Below, piece by piece: positions 35,026 through 44,826 of a stretch of 64,000 nucleotides of DNA (the stretch's first letter is position 1; every line of letters starts with the position of its first letter). The position numbers and the translations under genes were made by a program. This DNA comes from Erysipelotrichaceae bacterium. GTDB lineage: Bacteria > Bacillota_I > Bacilli_A > Erysipelotrichales > Erysipelotrichaceae. Under the pieces are notes generated by a model. The model did no database searches and was not told the DNA's origin. It saw only the letters and a program-made list of their open reading frames with translations. The stretch lies in the NCBI GenBank assembly GCA_017404205.1, contig JAFRCV010000021.1, forward strand, positions 62,001-126,000, given 5' to 3'.

Positions 35026-36548
35026 TAATAAGCACCTCCAGGAAGTGATCCACAATCCATATAATTACAAGCATTAGTTACAACACCATCAACTATAAAA
35101 TGTAGATGAACATGTGGTCCAGTAGCTACTCCTGTATAGCCAATTTGACCAATCACCTCACCTCTTTGTACAGTTTGACCTGGTTCAACATAGAATTGAG
35201 TCATATGTCCATAATATGATTTAATGCCATCGCCATGATCAATGACAACATAATTACCATTGATATAATGGAAACTTGCAGTCTCAACTACACCTGAATC
35301 AATTGCATAAATTGGTCCATATTTATTATATTGGTTAACAATATCGGTACCTGTATGTCCATAATAGCATCCCCAGTTACATGTGATAGCTGGATTATCA
35401 ACAGGCCAAATATAATTTCCTGAACCCATACCAGATATTCTTTGTGTTCCCACTCTTATTAAGCCTCTAACTGGTTCTCTAACAACAACACTTGATTTTT
35501 CTTTACCAGATTGTAAAACCCCATTGATCCAAGTCTCTTCATATAATACATTTTTTAATCCACTAACTTCTTCAACATCAACAACCCTTGAACCACTTGG
35601 CAAATTAACATCAGTTTTATATTCAGGGTTTTCAGGATTTATTGTTTCTTGAGCCAAACGATCTTTAACAACAACAACCGTTATAGGACTTGAGAAATAA
35701 GTAACATTTAATACGGTTCCTGGACTTAAAATTTGATTTTCTGAAAGAATGATATCAGGATTTAACATCATTATTTGTCTTGGAGACATATTTAAGAAAC
35801 GATAGCCAACACCACTAAGTGTATCGCCTTCAACAGTTTCATAATACTGACGATCAACATTTCTTCCATAACACAAATATTGATATATTTCTTCAACGCT
35901 TGTATATATTTTATCTGGTGAAACAAAAGCATCAGATATATTCATTGTCTCTTCAATTCTTAATGACATTTCATTAGTACCAAAATCACTTGGTTCATCA
36001 ATAGTTTCATTATTTCTTAAAGCATTTAAAGTATCTTCAGAAACAAAATTCAATAGAAATTGATTTCTAGCATTATAAAAATCATCAACATTATTAACAT
36101 ATATAATGTCATAAACACCTGAAGAAGTTGAGAATTCTATGGCTTTAGTCTTTATACCAAGCAATGAATTATCTACAAGATATCTCATTATTTCATCATC
36201 TTTATTCTCAAAAACATTAAATGTATCTTCTTTAACAATATATAAATTATCAGATAATCCTAAAGAAGTATCTGGAAATAATTCTTCATAGTTCTCATAT
36301 TCTGAATCAATTAAACTATTTAAATAATCTAAATCAGTAATAATGCCAACCAATTGGCCATTGTTATATAGCTTATTGTAAGTTGTTTTTAAATCAGAAT
36401 ATTCAATTACTTTTTGATTAATTAGTGCGTTAGTTTTATGGTCTAAAGCTAAAACTTCCTTTTTAGGGAATAATAAAGGCAAAGCATAGACAATTCCTAT
36501 GCTTAATAATAAACAAATAATAATTGATATCCAATTCTTTTTATTCAT
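35025..36548 (-). CDS. LysM-G5-M23 peptidoglycan peptidase
   Basis: A 507-residue secreted or membrane-anchored protein with an N-terminal helix (about 6-27). After an extended N-terminal region comes a LysM domain (YETVEGDTLSGVGYRFLNMS ... ILSPGTVLNV), a G5 domain (DVEEVSGLKNVLYEE ... RGLIRVGT), and a C-terminal M23 domain. Zinc ligands are visible in YYGHTGTDI and GPHVHLHF, with the YGHM motif. It likely cleaves cross-bridges or stem peptides outside the cell. It sits 1 bp after dnaB and overlaps the HtrA-like gene. Confidence 0.92.
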   Translation of the reverse strand: MNKKNWISIIICLLLSIGIVYALPLLFPKKEVLALDHKTNALINQKVIEYSDLKTTYNKLYNNGQLVGIITDLDYLNSLIDSEYENYEELFPDTSLGLSDNLYIVKEDTFNVFENKDDEIMRYLVDNSLLGIKTKAIEFSTSSGVYDIIYVNNVDDFYNARNQFLLNFVSEDTLNALRNNETIDEPSDFGTNEMSLRIEETMNISDAFVSPDKIYTSVEEIYQYLCYGRNVDRQYYETVEGDTLSGVGYRFLNMSPRQIMMLNPDIILSENQILSPGTVLNVTYFSSPITVVVVKDRLAQETINPENPEYKTDVNLPSGSRVVDVEEVSGLKNVLYEETWINGVLQSGKEKSSVVVREPVRGLIRVGTQRISGMGSGNYIWPVDNPAITCNWGCYYGHTGTDIVNQYNKYGPIYAIDSGVVETASFHYINGNYVVIDHGDGIKSYYGHMTQFYVEPGQTVQRGEVIGQIGYTGVATGPHVHLHFIVDGVVTNACNYMDCGSLPGGAY

Positions 36549-36549
36549 C

Positions 36550-37905
36550 TTACATTTTATTATTACTTATTGAAAAGAAAGCACTGATATCTTTTTGGAA
36601 GGCCAAATTGATATCGGCAATTGGACCATTACGGTGTTTAGCTACGACAATTTGAACATCAACTCTTTGATTAGGGGAATTTATATCATGTTCTTCATCA
36701 TTATTGATGTTTTTTTGATGGATAAACATTACAATATCGGCATCTTGTTCCAAAGATCCTGATTCTCTTAAATCAGATAATAAAGGACGAGCATCGCCTT
36801 TTTTATTTCTTGTTTCAATATCTCTGGATAATTGCGATAAGGCAATTACTGGAACATCTAAATCTCTAGCTAAAGCTTTAAGTTTTCTAGAAATATCACT
36901 TACTTCTTGTTGTCTTGATTCATAGTGTCCACTACTTTGAATTAATTGAATATAGTCGACAATCACTAAATAAAGCCCATGATCATTTTTTAATTTACGA
37001 CATTTAGCATAAATATCATTCATGGTAATTCCTGGAGTATCGTTGATAAATATTTTTTGATTTGATAATTCTTGAGATGCTTCTTTAATCTTGCCCCATT
37101 CATTTTCATTAAGTTGGCCTTTTTTAATATGTTGTCCATCTACTTTAGCTTTGGCAGCTAACATACGCATAGCAAGTTCAGTTGATGACATTTCAAGAGA
37201 AAAGATAGCACACGCTCCTTGTGAAACAGCAGCTGAATTAATGGCGATATTTAATGCGAAAGCTGTCTTACCAACACCAGGTCTAGCTGCAAGAATGATT
37301 AAAGCACCTTTTTGAAAACCAGCTGTTAGATTATCTAAATCAGCATAACGGCTTTTTACACCCGTGATTGCACTACCATTTGCTTCTGCAGCTTCAATTC
37401 TTTTAATTGCTTCGGCAAATACTTCCTTCGAACTTGCGATACCACTATCAGTTCTGCTTCTGGTAATATCTAATATTTTCTTTTCAGCATCATCTAGCAA
37501 TATGTCGGTATCTTTAGAACCAGAATAGCCATCACTAGCTATTTCTTCACCGGCTCTAATTATTCTTCTAGCAATTGATTTATTCTTAATTATCTTAATA
37601 TATTCTTTAGTATTGGCATTTGATACGGTTTTATCTGCGAGTTGTACCAAATAATCCATTCCACCAACTTTGTCGAAATAATCGAAATCAATTAATTTGG
37701 AGCTTAAAGAAACAGTATCAACTTTTTCTTTATTTTCATACATTGAAGACATTACTGTAAATATTTTCTTATTTTTATCAATATAAAAATCATCACTTAC
37801 AAGCGAAGCTTCAATACTTTCTTGCATAGCATCTTTATATACAAGAATATTTCCTAATAATGCTTCTTCTGCTTCAATGCTATAAGGAATTGTCTTTTGA
37901 CTCAT
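36550..37905 (-). CDS. dnaB: Replicative DNA helicase
   Basis: A 451-residue DnaB family hexameric helicase (called dnaC in B. subtilis). The N-terminal primase-interacting domain starts IPYSIEAEEALLGNILV; the RecA-like domain has Walker A ARPGVGKTAFALN, VDYIQLI, and SDLRESGSLEQDADIVMFIH with the arginine finger region. Located directly after rplI, as in most Bacillota. Confidence 0.97.
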   Translation of the reverse strand: MSQKTIPYSIEAEEALLGNILVYKDAMQESIEASLVSDDFYIDKNKKIFTVMSSMYENKEKVDTVSLSSKLIDFDYFDKVGGMDYLVQLADKTVSNANTKEYIKIIKNKSIARRIIRAGEEIASDGYSGSKDTDILLDDAEKKILDITRSRTDSGIASSKEVFAEAIKRIEAAEANGSAITGVKSRYADLDNLTAGFQKGALIILAARPGVGKTAFALNIAINSAAVSQGACAIFSLEMSSTELAMRMLAAKAKVDGQHIKKGQLNENEWGKIKEASQELSNQKIFINDTPGITMNDIYAKCRKLKNDHGLYLVIVDYIQLIQSSGHYESRQQEVSDISRKLKALARDLDVPVIALSQLSRDIETRNKKGDARPLLSDLRESGSLEQDADIVMFIHQKNINNDEEHDINSPNQRVDVQIVVAKHRNGPIADINLAFQKDISAFFSISNNKM

Positions 37906-37913
37906 GTTGGCTC

Positions 37914-38354
37914 CTATTCTTCAACTAATACTACTTTAATTTTACCAATTACACCTTTATATAGTTCTACTTTTACTTCACTTTCTCCAAGCACAGATAT
38001 AGCTTCATAATCAACTAGTTTTTTCTTATCAATAGTAATGCCCTTTTTGCCTAGTTCTTCAGCAATTTTGGCGTTGGTGATAGCTCCTGAAACCTTGCCA
38101 TCTTTAGCTTTAACTTTAAATTCTAAAGTTATTTTTTCTAATTCTTCTTTGGTTTCTAAAGCTTTTTGTTTATTTTGTTCATCTTGTTTTGCTTTTGCGT
38201 CTTTTTCTTTTTCTAAAACTTTAAAAGCCGTTTCACTAGCTTGAACAGCTAACTTTTGCGGAAATAAGAAGTTTTTAGCGTAACCATCAGCTACATTTTT
38301 AACTTCACCCTTTTTTCCAACTTTTTTAACATCACTCAACAATATTACTTTCAT
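37914..38354 (-). CDS. rplI: 50S ribosomal protein L9
   Basis: A 146-residue L9: N-terminal domain [26 protein letters not shown] with the conserved GKKGE, long charged connecting helix (about 45-80), and C-terminal domain. Start set at 38354 (family N-terminus) rather than an upstream GTG. It overlaps the gdpP stop by 23 bp. Confidence 0.96.
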   Translation of the reverse strand: MKVILLSDVKKVGKKGEVKNVADGYAKNFLFPQKLAVQASETAFKVLEKEKDAKAKQDEQNKQKALETKEELEKITLEFKVKAKDGKVSGAITNAKIAEELGKKGITIDKKKLVDYEAISVLGESEVKVELYKGVIGKIKVVLVEE

Positions 38355-40305
38355 CTTTTTCCACACTTTCTAAATATTCATTTAATGCTTCAATTAATTT
38401 ATCATATAGCTCATCTTGATTATATTCCTTTGTTTGTAAACCGGCAGCAGCCAAATGTCCGCCACCTCCAAGTTTTTCAATAATAACTTGAACATTGATC
38501 TTGCCATTACTTCTAGCTGATATAGCAACCTCATTATTGCTAAGCTTCCATATTACAAAGGCACAGTCAATTTCTTTAATATCAACCATAATATTTACAG
38601 CTTGCGAAGCAATTGATCTTGGATAAATATTGTTGACATTAGCAATCATGATATTATCTTTATAGCGTTTAGCTTCAGATAATATTTCATAACGTTTACG
38701 AGTCATCTCATATGGCTCTTCAATTAATTCTTCACATGCATTTGTATCGGCACCATATTGTTTAATTGTTTTAGCTACATCAAATGTTCTACTGTTTGTA
38801 CGTGCTTTAAAATGATTTGTATCAATCAATAAACCAATGTACATGATGTTTGCCTCTTCCTTAGTAACATCAAAATTTCTAGAAAAGTAAGAGAACATTT
38901 CAACAACCATTTCCGTTGCACTACTAGCACCAGCTTCAACATACATAAATGTAGCATTGACATCTAAATCAGCTTTACGACGATGATGGTCAATAATAAT
39001 AATCTTGTTTGCTTCTTGTAATAACTCCTTACAATTAGAATTAACAATTGAATGATGGTCAACCATAATTACTAAAGTATCATCACTTAATATATCTAAA
39101 GCTTCATTTTCACTAATAAAGTTATGTCTTGAATTAATAATATCTTCATATTTATTTAAGGCATCTTTAACCATTGGTTCAATGCTTCCTGATTTCATTA
39201 CAATATAGGCATCTTTCTTTAAAGCTTTACATATAAGTGAAACAGCTAAAGCTGAGCCAACACAATCACTATCAGCATCTTCATGTCCAACAATTAAGAC
39301 ATTTTTAGCTTCATCAATTGATCTTTTAATTGTATTAGCAATTACTCTTACTTTAACTTTGCTAGCTCTTTCTTTTGCCTCACTTGAACCACCATAGAAA
39401 ATAGCTTCGTGGCCAACTTTCCTTGTAACAACTTGATCACCACCTCTATTTATCGCAAGCTCTAGCAGATCTGATGCTAAAGAATCTAATTCCGTTAAAT
39501 CATCACTTCCTAGTGCAAATGCTAGTGATAGTGTTGTGTCTAAATCTTTTCCTTTAGCTTCTCTTCTTACTCTTGTAAGAATTGAAAAACGATCATCTAA
39601 TAGTTTTTGATAGATTTCATTATTTAAAAGCAATTGAATACGATTATTTTTAAGAGCATTATATACTACATTATAATTTTTTAAATACTCTGTTACTGGT
39701 GTGCGAATATTAGAATTAAAGAAAGCTAATTCATCTTCCTTTAATGATGATTCATCAAAATTATCAAAATTTAATAAGCCAATTACATAAGCTTTATTAT
39801 TTAATTCTTTTTCTAAATCATAAGCTTTAGAAATATCTTTAAACAATAATGCATAAGATTCTTCCTTTTTTGTAACTTCATATTTATCATCATTTATTAC
39901 AACAGTCGCTTTATCAGCTTTGCCGCTTAATAAATCTTGAAGCTCTGGTAACCAAACTAATAATTTTTCACCTTTTCGATTAATGTCCTTTTCAATAAAG
40001 ATACTAGATAGCCAAGTAATTACATAATCTTCATCATAGGTAATAGCGCCAATTATTCCTTCCTTTAACGCATCATCAGCTAAAGTATCTAGTTTTTCTT
40101 CTATATCATTAGCTAATAGATTGTGATAATTGGTTAATGTGAAATATAGAATCACAAAAGAAATAATTGATACAGCCAATATAATAATAGCTAAATAATT
40201 AGTTTCTTCTGTAATAAAAAAGTCAACTAAAACAAACAAAATAGCTAACGCATAGACGATAGCTGTAATAATCATAACTGTTTTTGGTGATTTAATCTTT
40301 TTCAT
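38332..40305 (-). CDS. gdpP: Cyclic-di-AMP phosphodiesterase GdpP
   Basis: A 657-residue membrane enzyme that hydrolyses c-di-AMP. Two helices (about 9-29 and 36-58), a PAS-like domain, a degenerate GGDEF domain (canonical GG(D/E)EF absent), then the DHH domain ([35 protein letters not shown]) and the DHHA1 motif [10 protein letters not shown]. The metal-binding motifs are intact, so activity is expected. It pairs functionally with cdaA at 53512. Stops with TGA. Confidence 0.95.
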   Translation of the reverse strand: MKKIKSPKTVMIITAIVYALAILFVLVDFFITEETNYLAIIILAVSIISFVILYFTLTNYHNLLANDIEEKLDTLADDALKEGIIGAITYDEDYVITWLSSIFIEKDINRKGEKLLVWLPELQDLLSGKADKATVVINDDKYEVTKKEESYALLFKDISKAYDLEKELNNKAYVIGLLNFDNFDESSLKEDELAFFNSNIRTPVTEYLKNYNVVYNALKNNRIQLLLNNEIYQKLLDDRFSILTRVRREAKGKDLDTTLSLAFALGSDDLTELDSLASDLLELAINRGGDQVVTRKVGHEAIFYGGSSEAKERASKVKVRVIANTIKRSIDEAKNVLIVGHEDADSDCVGSALAVSLICKALKKDAYIVMKSGSIEPMVKDALNKYEDIINSRHNFISENEALDILSDDTLVIMVDHHSIVNSNCKELLQEANKIIIIDHHRRKADLDVNATFMYVEAGASSATEMVVEMFSYFSRNFDVTKEEANIMYIGLLIDTNHFKARTNSRTFDVAKTIKQYGADTNACEELIEEPYEMTRKRYEILSEAKRYKDNIMIANVNNIYPRSIASQAVNIMVDIKEIDCAFVIWKLSNNEVAISARSNGKINVQVIIEKLGGGGHLAAAGLQTKEYNQDELYDKLIEALNEYLESVEKDESNIVE

Positions 40306-41248
40306 TTTCGTTTTTTGTTATTTTAAATTTATCTAAATAGGCTCTTAATGGACCAGCTCCATATAAGAATCCGATTATAATCAATATTATATATGATGTT
40401 GGGAACAAGAAAATAACTGCTAATAAAGAAATAAAAAATGATCTTTTTCCAAACATGATTCTAAAATAAATCGTTATAAAGATATATCCATAATAGAATA
40501 AAGCAACTGATGAAAGTAAAGATAAAATAATTATAATATATGACAATAATTCATATTTTTCCATTAATGTTTGAAAACGAACAACGACAAACATTAAGCC
40601 TGTATTAATAAATAATATATAAGCAAGTGTAGGAGACATAATCAATTGGTCACTTCCGGATATTCCTACATCTTTAATTTTCAATCTTTTTAATAGAATA
40701 ATTGATAAAAAGTATGTGAAAAAGCCTTCCATGATGCCTGTGATAATAATTGAAGCAAAGAAGATAGCTGTAATAAACATGTTGATATTACTGATAAATT
40801 GTTTTAAGACATCAAGTAAGCCCATTTCTGATATAAAGGTAGTTCCTTCAGCAATCTGTGTTGATATATCGATGCCCAATAATGGCATAACGATTAATGT
40901 ATATACTATTTCACCAATTACAAAAGAAAGCATACAAATAATCATAAATATACTTCTTTTTGTATTCTTTTTTAAAGCAACACTGCTTGATAGGCCTACA
41001 ACAATACCTAAAGGAATATAAAAATATGCCAACGTTGATCCAAATAATAGACCAATAGCCAATAAGCCAAAGCTTAATATGCCACCATCTTTTAAATCAT
41101 ACATACTCGTATAGATGATGATTATTACTGGTGCCGCCATAAAGACAAAATATTCAAACGCAAAAGATAGCTGACGATCAATCAGCATAACAGCACCAAC
41201 AATGGCTAAAAGCATAGCTCCCTGTGTTAATTTCTTAGTCTTATTCAT
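40292..41248 (-). CDS. DUF2232 membrane protein (YybS-like)
   Basis: A 318-residue protein with about eight helices; the N-terminus GAMLLAIVGAVMLIDRQLSF is typical of YybS/DUF2232. The family is normally found next to gdpP and rpsR, as here; function unknown. Start placed at 41248 (MNKTKKLTQGA) instead of 41266. It overlaps gdpP by 14 bp and is separated from rpsR by a hairpin at 41259-41282. Confidence 0.88.
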   Translation of the reverse strand: MNKTKKLTQGAMLLAIVGAVMLIDRQLSFAFEYFVFMAAPVIIIIYTSMYDLKDGGILSFGLLAIGLLFGSTLAYFYIPLGIVVGLSSSVALKKNTKRSIFMIICMLSFVIGEIVYTLIVMPLLGIDISTQIAEGTTFISEMGLLDVLKQFISNINMFITAIFFASIIITGIMEGFFTYFLSIILLKRLKIKDVGISGSDQLIMSPTLAYILFINTGLMFVVVRFQTLMEKYELLSYIIIILSLLSSVALFYYGYIFITIYFRIMFGKRSFFISLLAVIFLFPTSYIILIIIGFLYGAGPLRAYLDKFKITKNENEKD

Positions 41249-41258
41249 AATAATCAAA

Positions 41259-41282
41259 GCCCCCATAAAAATATATGGAGGC
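41259..41282 (-). terminator. Hairpin between rpsR and DUF2232 gene
   Basis: A 9-bp stem (one G-T pair) with a 6-nt AT loop 13 bp after the rpsR stop. The following T tract is weak (TTTGATTATT), so it may attenuate rather than stop transcription, lowering expression of the membrane/gdpP part relative to ribosomal genes (inference). Confidence 0.5.
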
Positions 41283-41295
41283 TTATTAATTTTAA

Positions 41296-41526
41296 TTAGT
41301 CAGCGATATAAGGTAGAAGAGCCATTTGTCTAGCTCTTTTAATAGCTGTTGTTAACATTCTTTGATATTTAGCACTTGTGCCAGTAACTCTTCTTGGAGT
41401 AATCTTGCCATTAGCGCTAATGAATTTCTTTAATAATTCAACATCTTTATAATCGATATAAGCGATTTTATTCTTTGTGAAGTAACAAACTTTCTTATAT
41501 CCAACTCTTTGTTTTCTAAAAGCCAT
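41296..41526 (-). CDS. rpsR: 30S ribosomal protein S18
   Basis: A 76-residue S18 with [27 protein letters not shown] and the conserved C-terminal core [31 protein letters not shown]. Third gene of the rpsF-ssb-rpsR operon; partner of S6 in autoregulation. Confidence 0.97.
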   Translation of the reverse strand: MAFRKQRVGYKKVCYFTKNKIAYIDYKDVELLKKFISANGKITPRRVTGTSAKYQRMLTTAIKRARQMALLPYIAD

Positions 41527-41543
41527 AACTTCCTTCCTCTCTA

Positions 41544-42005
41544 TTAATAAAATGGTAGATCATCACTAGAAATATCAAGTGATGGTGTGTTTGAGAATTC
41601 TTCATCGAAATCATTCTCTGAATAAGTAGGCTCGCTACTTGGTGTAAATGTTTGATTGTTTGAAGTATTAACAGTGTTGTTACTTCTATTTGAACCAATC
41701 AATGTAACATTATCACATGTAACTTCTGTAACATATACTTTACCATTTTGGCCTTCATAATTTCTTGTAGTAATTCTTCCCTCAACGCCAACAATTGAAC
41801 CCTTACTAGCATATTGTGCTAGATAATCTGCAGATTGCCTCCAAGCAACGCAATTAATGAAATCAGCAGTTGGGCCGTTTTGTTGGTTAGATGAATAACG
41901 ACGATTACAAGCCAAAGTAAAAGTGCATGTCGATAAGTTAGAACTAGTTTTTCTAAGATCAATATCTTTTGTAAGTCTACCAACTAGAACAACTTTATTA
42001 ATCAT
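41544..42005 (-). CDS. ssb: Single-stranded DNA-binding protein
   Basis: A 153-residue SSB: OB fold [18 protein letters not shown] ... [21 protein letters not shown] ... [22 protein letters not shown], a Ser/Asn-rich linker, and an acidic C-terminal tip DDLPFY. The tip has one Tyr after the usual Pro-Phe end. Between rpsF and rpsR as is standard. Confidence 0.97.
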   Translation of the reverse strand: MINKVVLVGRLTKDIDLRKTSSNLSTCTFTLACNRRYSSNQQNGPTADFINCVAWRQSADYLAQYASKGSIVGVEGRITTRNYEGQNGKVYVTEVTCDNVTLIGSNRSNNTVNTSNNQTFTPSSEPTYSENDFDEEFSNTPSLDISSDDLPFY

Positions 42006-42007
42006 TA

Positions 42008-42307
42008 TTACTTACCAGCCTTTTCTTCAGTATTGATTGTCATGCTACGAACAACATCAGCATTGATGCCAAGTAAACGTTTGAATTCATTTAAACCATC
42101 AGTATCAATAGTGTAAGTTGTTACAACATAATAACCCTTTGTCATACCATCAATTTCATACGCAAATTCACGTAATCCCCAGTCTTCAACATTATCAATC
42201 TTACCGCCATGGTTAGTGATAATAGCATGAAGTTCTTCAACTAATGCAGCTTTAGCAGCATCATCTAAAGAAGACTTGATGATATACATAGTCTCATATT
42301 GTTTCAT
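42008..42307 (-). CDS. rpsF: 30S ribosomal protein S6
   Basis: A 99-residue S6, recognised by MKQYETMYIIKSSLDD, VEDWGLREFAYEIDGMTKGYY and FKRLLGINADVVRSM. A GGAGGTAAAAC Shine-Dalgarno precedes the ATG, and a structured leader lies upstream. First gene of the operon running towards gdpP. Confidence 0.97.
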   Translation of the reverse strand: MKQYETMYIIKSSLDDAAKAALVEELHAIITNHGGKIDNVEDWGLREFAYEIDGMTKGYYVVTTYTIDTDGLNEFKRLLGINADVVRSMTINTEEKAGK

Positions 42308-42324
42308 TGTTTTACCTCCTTCTG

Positions 42325-42371
42325 GACTAACGGCCTATTTCTAGGCAAGGAATAGTATATTTTCTATTCGC
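42325..42371 (-). ncRNA. S6:S18-type autoregulatory leader of rpsF
   Basis: On the minus strand a 6-bp hairpin GAATAG/CTATTC (42350-42369) is followed by GCCTA-GAAA-TAGGC, capped by a GNRA tetraloop, then immediately CCG and GTTAG ahead of the Shine-Dalgarno. A CCG next to such a stem in rpsF leaders is the recognised binding site for the S6:S18 heterodimer. Detailed covariation cannot be checked here. Confidence 0.6.
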
Positions 42372-42377
42372 TAAAAT

Positions 42378-42405
42378 ATTATACCACAAGACTATACAAA
42401 GTCTA
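42378..42405 (-). promoter_or_regulatory. Promoter of the rpsF operon
   Basis: TAGACT (42400-42405), 16-bp spacer, TATAAT (42378-42383) with TGG just upstream (extended -10). The leader would be about 64 nt. Confidence 0.65.
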
Positions 42406-42556
42406 TAAAAACTCATTATTAGTAAAAAATAAAACGATATACATTAGATTAATTATATTTTTTAGGATTTTTGTCTTTTTCTCACAATTATATATTGTAG
42501 GCAATCTTGTAACATCAATAAGACACTACATATTTTGATATAATAAAGGAGGATAA

Positions 42557-43408
42557 ATGGCTTATTTATCAAATGAGAATCGAAAGAAAAATATTGAAGA
42601 AATCATTAAAAACTTTCGCCCCATTGATGATACATTTCTATCACTGTTAATTCAAAGCAATTATAAAGTTGCTGAATACATATTAAGAGTAATAATGGAA
42701 ATGCCATCATTAAAAGTATTAGAAGTACATTCCCAAGACTTCACTCAAAATATCTTTGGAAGATCGGCAAGATTTGATATTCTCGCTAAAGATGATGAAG
42801 GAAAAATATATAACATCGAAATTCAAAGATCAGATGCTGGAGCAACGCTTAAAAGAGCAAGATTCAATAGTTCAATCCTTGATATAAAAGGAATAAACTC
42901 TGGTGATAGTTGGGATAAGTTAAATGAAACTTATGTAATATTTATAACTGAGAATGATGTATTAAAAGATGGCTTACCAATCTATCATATTGAAAGAACT
43001 ATTATAGAGACTTGTAAGCAATTTAAAGATGGAGAACATATTATTTATGTCAATTCATCACATCAAGATTTGACAACCGATTTAGGAAGATTGATGCACG
43101 ACTTTTATTGTAGTGAGGCAAGTAAGATGCTTTCACCAATCAAGGAGGTTGTTCAAAAAATCAAAAGTAGCAAGGAGGGAATCGCAAATATGTGTGAAGC
43201 TATGGAACAATTTGAAAAAGAAGCAATAAGCAAAGGCAAAGCTGAAGGCTTAGCAATAGGAATAAAAAAAGGAGTTGAACAAGGTCTTGAGCAAGGCATG
43301 AGTAATGCTAAAAATCTTTTTATTGATATGCTTCAAAAAGATTTTGGTTTTTCATATGAAGATGCTGTAAAGAAAGCAAATGAAGTAATTAATAGAAAAA
43401 ATGATTAA
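42557..43408 (+). CDS. Rpn/PDDEXK-family transposase-like nuclease
   Basis: A 283-residue protein with the Rpn/PDDEXK_2 layout: FRPIDDTFLSLLIQS at the N-terminus, then the catalytic block ARFDILAKDDEGKIYNIEIQ (Asp, then E-I-Q) and RARFNSSILDI. The C-terminal half has a coiled region with repeated GxEQGLEQG-like sequence, common in this family. Rpn proteins are nucleases thought to promote RecA-independent recombination and are often called transposases, but no inverted repeats were seen here. A perfect AAAGGAGG precedes the ATG. Convergent with the Cas9 remnant. Confidence 0.85.
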   Translation: MAYLSNENRKKNIEEIIKNFRPIDDTFLSLLIQSNYKVAEYILRVIMEMPSLKVLEVHSQDFTQNIFGRSARFDILAKDDEGKIYNIEIQRSDAGATLKRARFNSSILDIKGINSGDSWDKLNETYVIFITENDVLKDGLPIYHIERTIIETCKQFKDGEHIIYVNSSHQDLTTDLGRLMHDFYCSEASKMLSPIKEVVQKIKSSKEGIANMCEAMEQFEKEAISKGKAEGLAIGIKKGVEQGLEQGMSNAKNLFIDMLQKDFGFSYEDAVKKANEVINRKND

Positions 43409-43424
43409 CATATTTTAATTACTA

Positions 43425-43619
43425 TTAAACAAACACAAGAATAGCATTAGTATTTACTCTTTTAAGTCTAGCAAAATTAATTAGAGTAGCAAAACTATTG
43501 GTTTTATCGCCTTCAGGAAACAATCTTACTCCTGCATCTATTACATCGCCCTTATCAGTATCAATGATTCCCCACCCAACTGTTGTTATGCCTTGATCTA
43601 TGCCAAGTATTTTTCCCAT
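43425..43619 (-). pseudogene. Cas9 N-terminal remnant (RuvC-I)
   Basis: The 64-codon frame begins MGKILGIDQGITTVGWGIID, followed by GDVIDAGVRLFPEGDKTN. This is the RuvC-I start of Cas9, including the catalytic Asp of GIDQG and the IDAGVRLFPEG element typical of type II-C-like Cas9s. After that the sequence loses similarity: the expected arginine-rich bridge helix is replaced by FATLINFARLKRVNTNAIL and a stop. No cas1, cas2, tracrRNA or repeat array is visible in the window, so this is a decayed fragment. Confidence 0.75.
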
Positions 43620-43674
43620 TTTTTATACCATCTATATAAATTATAAAAAATGTATTTGGAACATTTTATGACAC

Positions 43675-44820
43675 TTATTCTGTTCCTTGTTTTAATATGT
43701 TCATGTATTCTTCATATACAAATAGTCTATTCCTACTATTGTTATCTATTTGAACTAATACATTTATACTGATTAATTTTTCAATTGCTTTTGACACTGT
43801 GTTAAAAGAAAGGTTTAAAGCTTTAGCTGTTTTCCCTATTTCAATTATTGGATGAGCCTGTAAATAATCAAATAAAATAACAATACTCTTGTTTGCTTTA
43901 AATGATTTATTAATCTTGCTAATATTGTTATCACGAACAACGATTAGTCTTTTTATTGTTTTTATTGCATCATCACATGATTCTATAATGGCAGTTAGAA
44001 AAAACTTTATCCATTGTTCATAGTTTCCTTGTTTTCTTACTTCTGATATACGATCATAGTATTCGATACGATTGTTTTTTAAATAATAAGAAATATACAA
44101 AGATGGCGATTCCAAAACATTATTTTCTATTAAATAGAGAATTATTAAAAGCCTTCCTACTCTACCGTTGCCATCTAAAAATGGATGTATTGTCTCAAAT
44201 TGGTAATGAATTAAAGCAACTTTGATTAAATGGTCTATTTCTTCGTTATTGTTGATATAGTTTTCGAGGTTATTCATAGCTTTCAACATATCTTCAACAT
44301 TAGGAGGCACATATACAGCGTTCTTTAAAGTTGATCCTCTTCCACCAATCCAATTTTGTGTTTTTCTAAATTCACCTGGATTTTTTTCTTGTCCTCTTGT
44401 ATTGTCTAATAGAATCTTATGAATCTCTTTCATAAATCTGCAACATATAGGGAGTGTTTTTAGTCTATCTATGCCATATTCATAAGCTTTAATATAATTA
44501 ATGACATCATCTACATCTAGGTTGGTATTTGTTTCAATTGAAGGATCTAGGATATCATTCAAACTAGCTTGAGTTCCTTCTATTTGTGAAGATAATAAAG
44601 CTTCTTTTCTCAAATACATTGAAATAAAAAGATTTAAATCAGGTATTTGTGTAGTTATATCATTTAAACTAGCAATGTTTTTATTTGCGTTTATTAATAA
44701 TTTATAAATTTCATCATCTAAATTGAGTTCAAAGTTCAGTGGCAAAAAAGTTGGCACGAAAGATTCGTATGCCAATTCTCCTTCTAAATTCTTTATATAT
44801 GTCCCAGCTTTACTATTCAT
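43675..44820 (-). CDS. Fic family protein with C-terminal winged helix
   Basis: A 381-residue Fic protein, expected to AMPylate a target Tyr/Thr/Ser using ATP. The class II inhibitory motif S-x-x-x-E-G is SSQIEG (Ser77-Gly82), the active site HPFLDGNGRVGR (His212-Arg223) is intact, and a GEFRKTQNWIGGRG flap precedes it. The last 80 residues form a winged helix-turn-helix (IIEIGKTAKALNLSFNTVSKAIEKL). The promoter TTGAAA-17-TATAAT ends 6 nt before the ATG, so a leaderless mRNA is predicted. Inverted repeats overlap this promoter, suggesting autoregulation by the HTH. Confidence 0.93.
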   Translation of the reverse strand: MNSKAGTYIKNLEGELAYESFVPTFLPLNFELNLDDEIYKLLINANKNIASLNDITTQIPDLNLFISMYLRKEALLSSQIEGTQASLNDILDPSIETNTNLDVDDVINYIKAYEYGIDRLKTLPICCRFMKEIHKILLDNTRGQEKNPGEFRKTQNWIGGRGSTLKNAVYVPPNVEDMLKAMNNLENYINNNEEIDHLIKVALIHYQFETIHPFLDGNGRVGRLLIILYLIENNVLESPSLYISYYLKNNRIEYYDRISEVRKQGNYEQWIKFFLTAIIESCDDAIKTIKRLIVVRDNNISKINKSFKANKSIVILFDYLQAHPIIEIGKTAKALNLSFNTVSKAIEKLISINVLVQIDNNSRNRLFVYEEYMNILKQGTE

Positions 44821-44826
44821 ATGAAA

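Noticed and set aside
42557-43408. Insertion sequence containing the Rpn-type gene
   Set aside because: No terminal inverted repeats or target duplications were seen, and Rpn-type genes are commonly not part of an IS.
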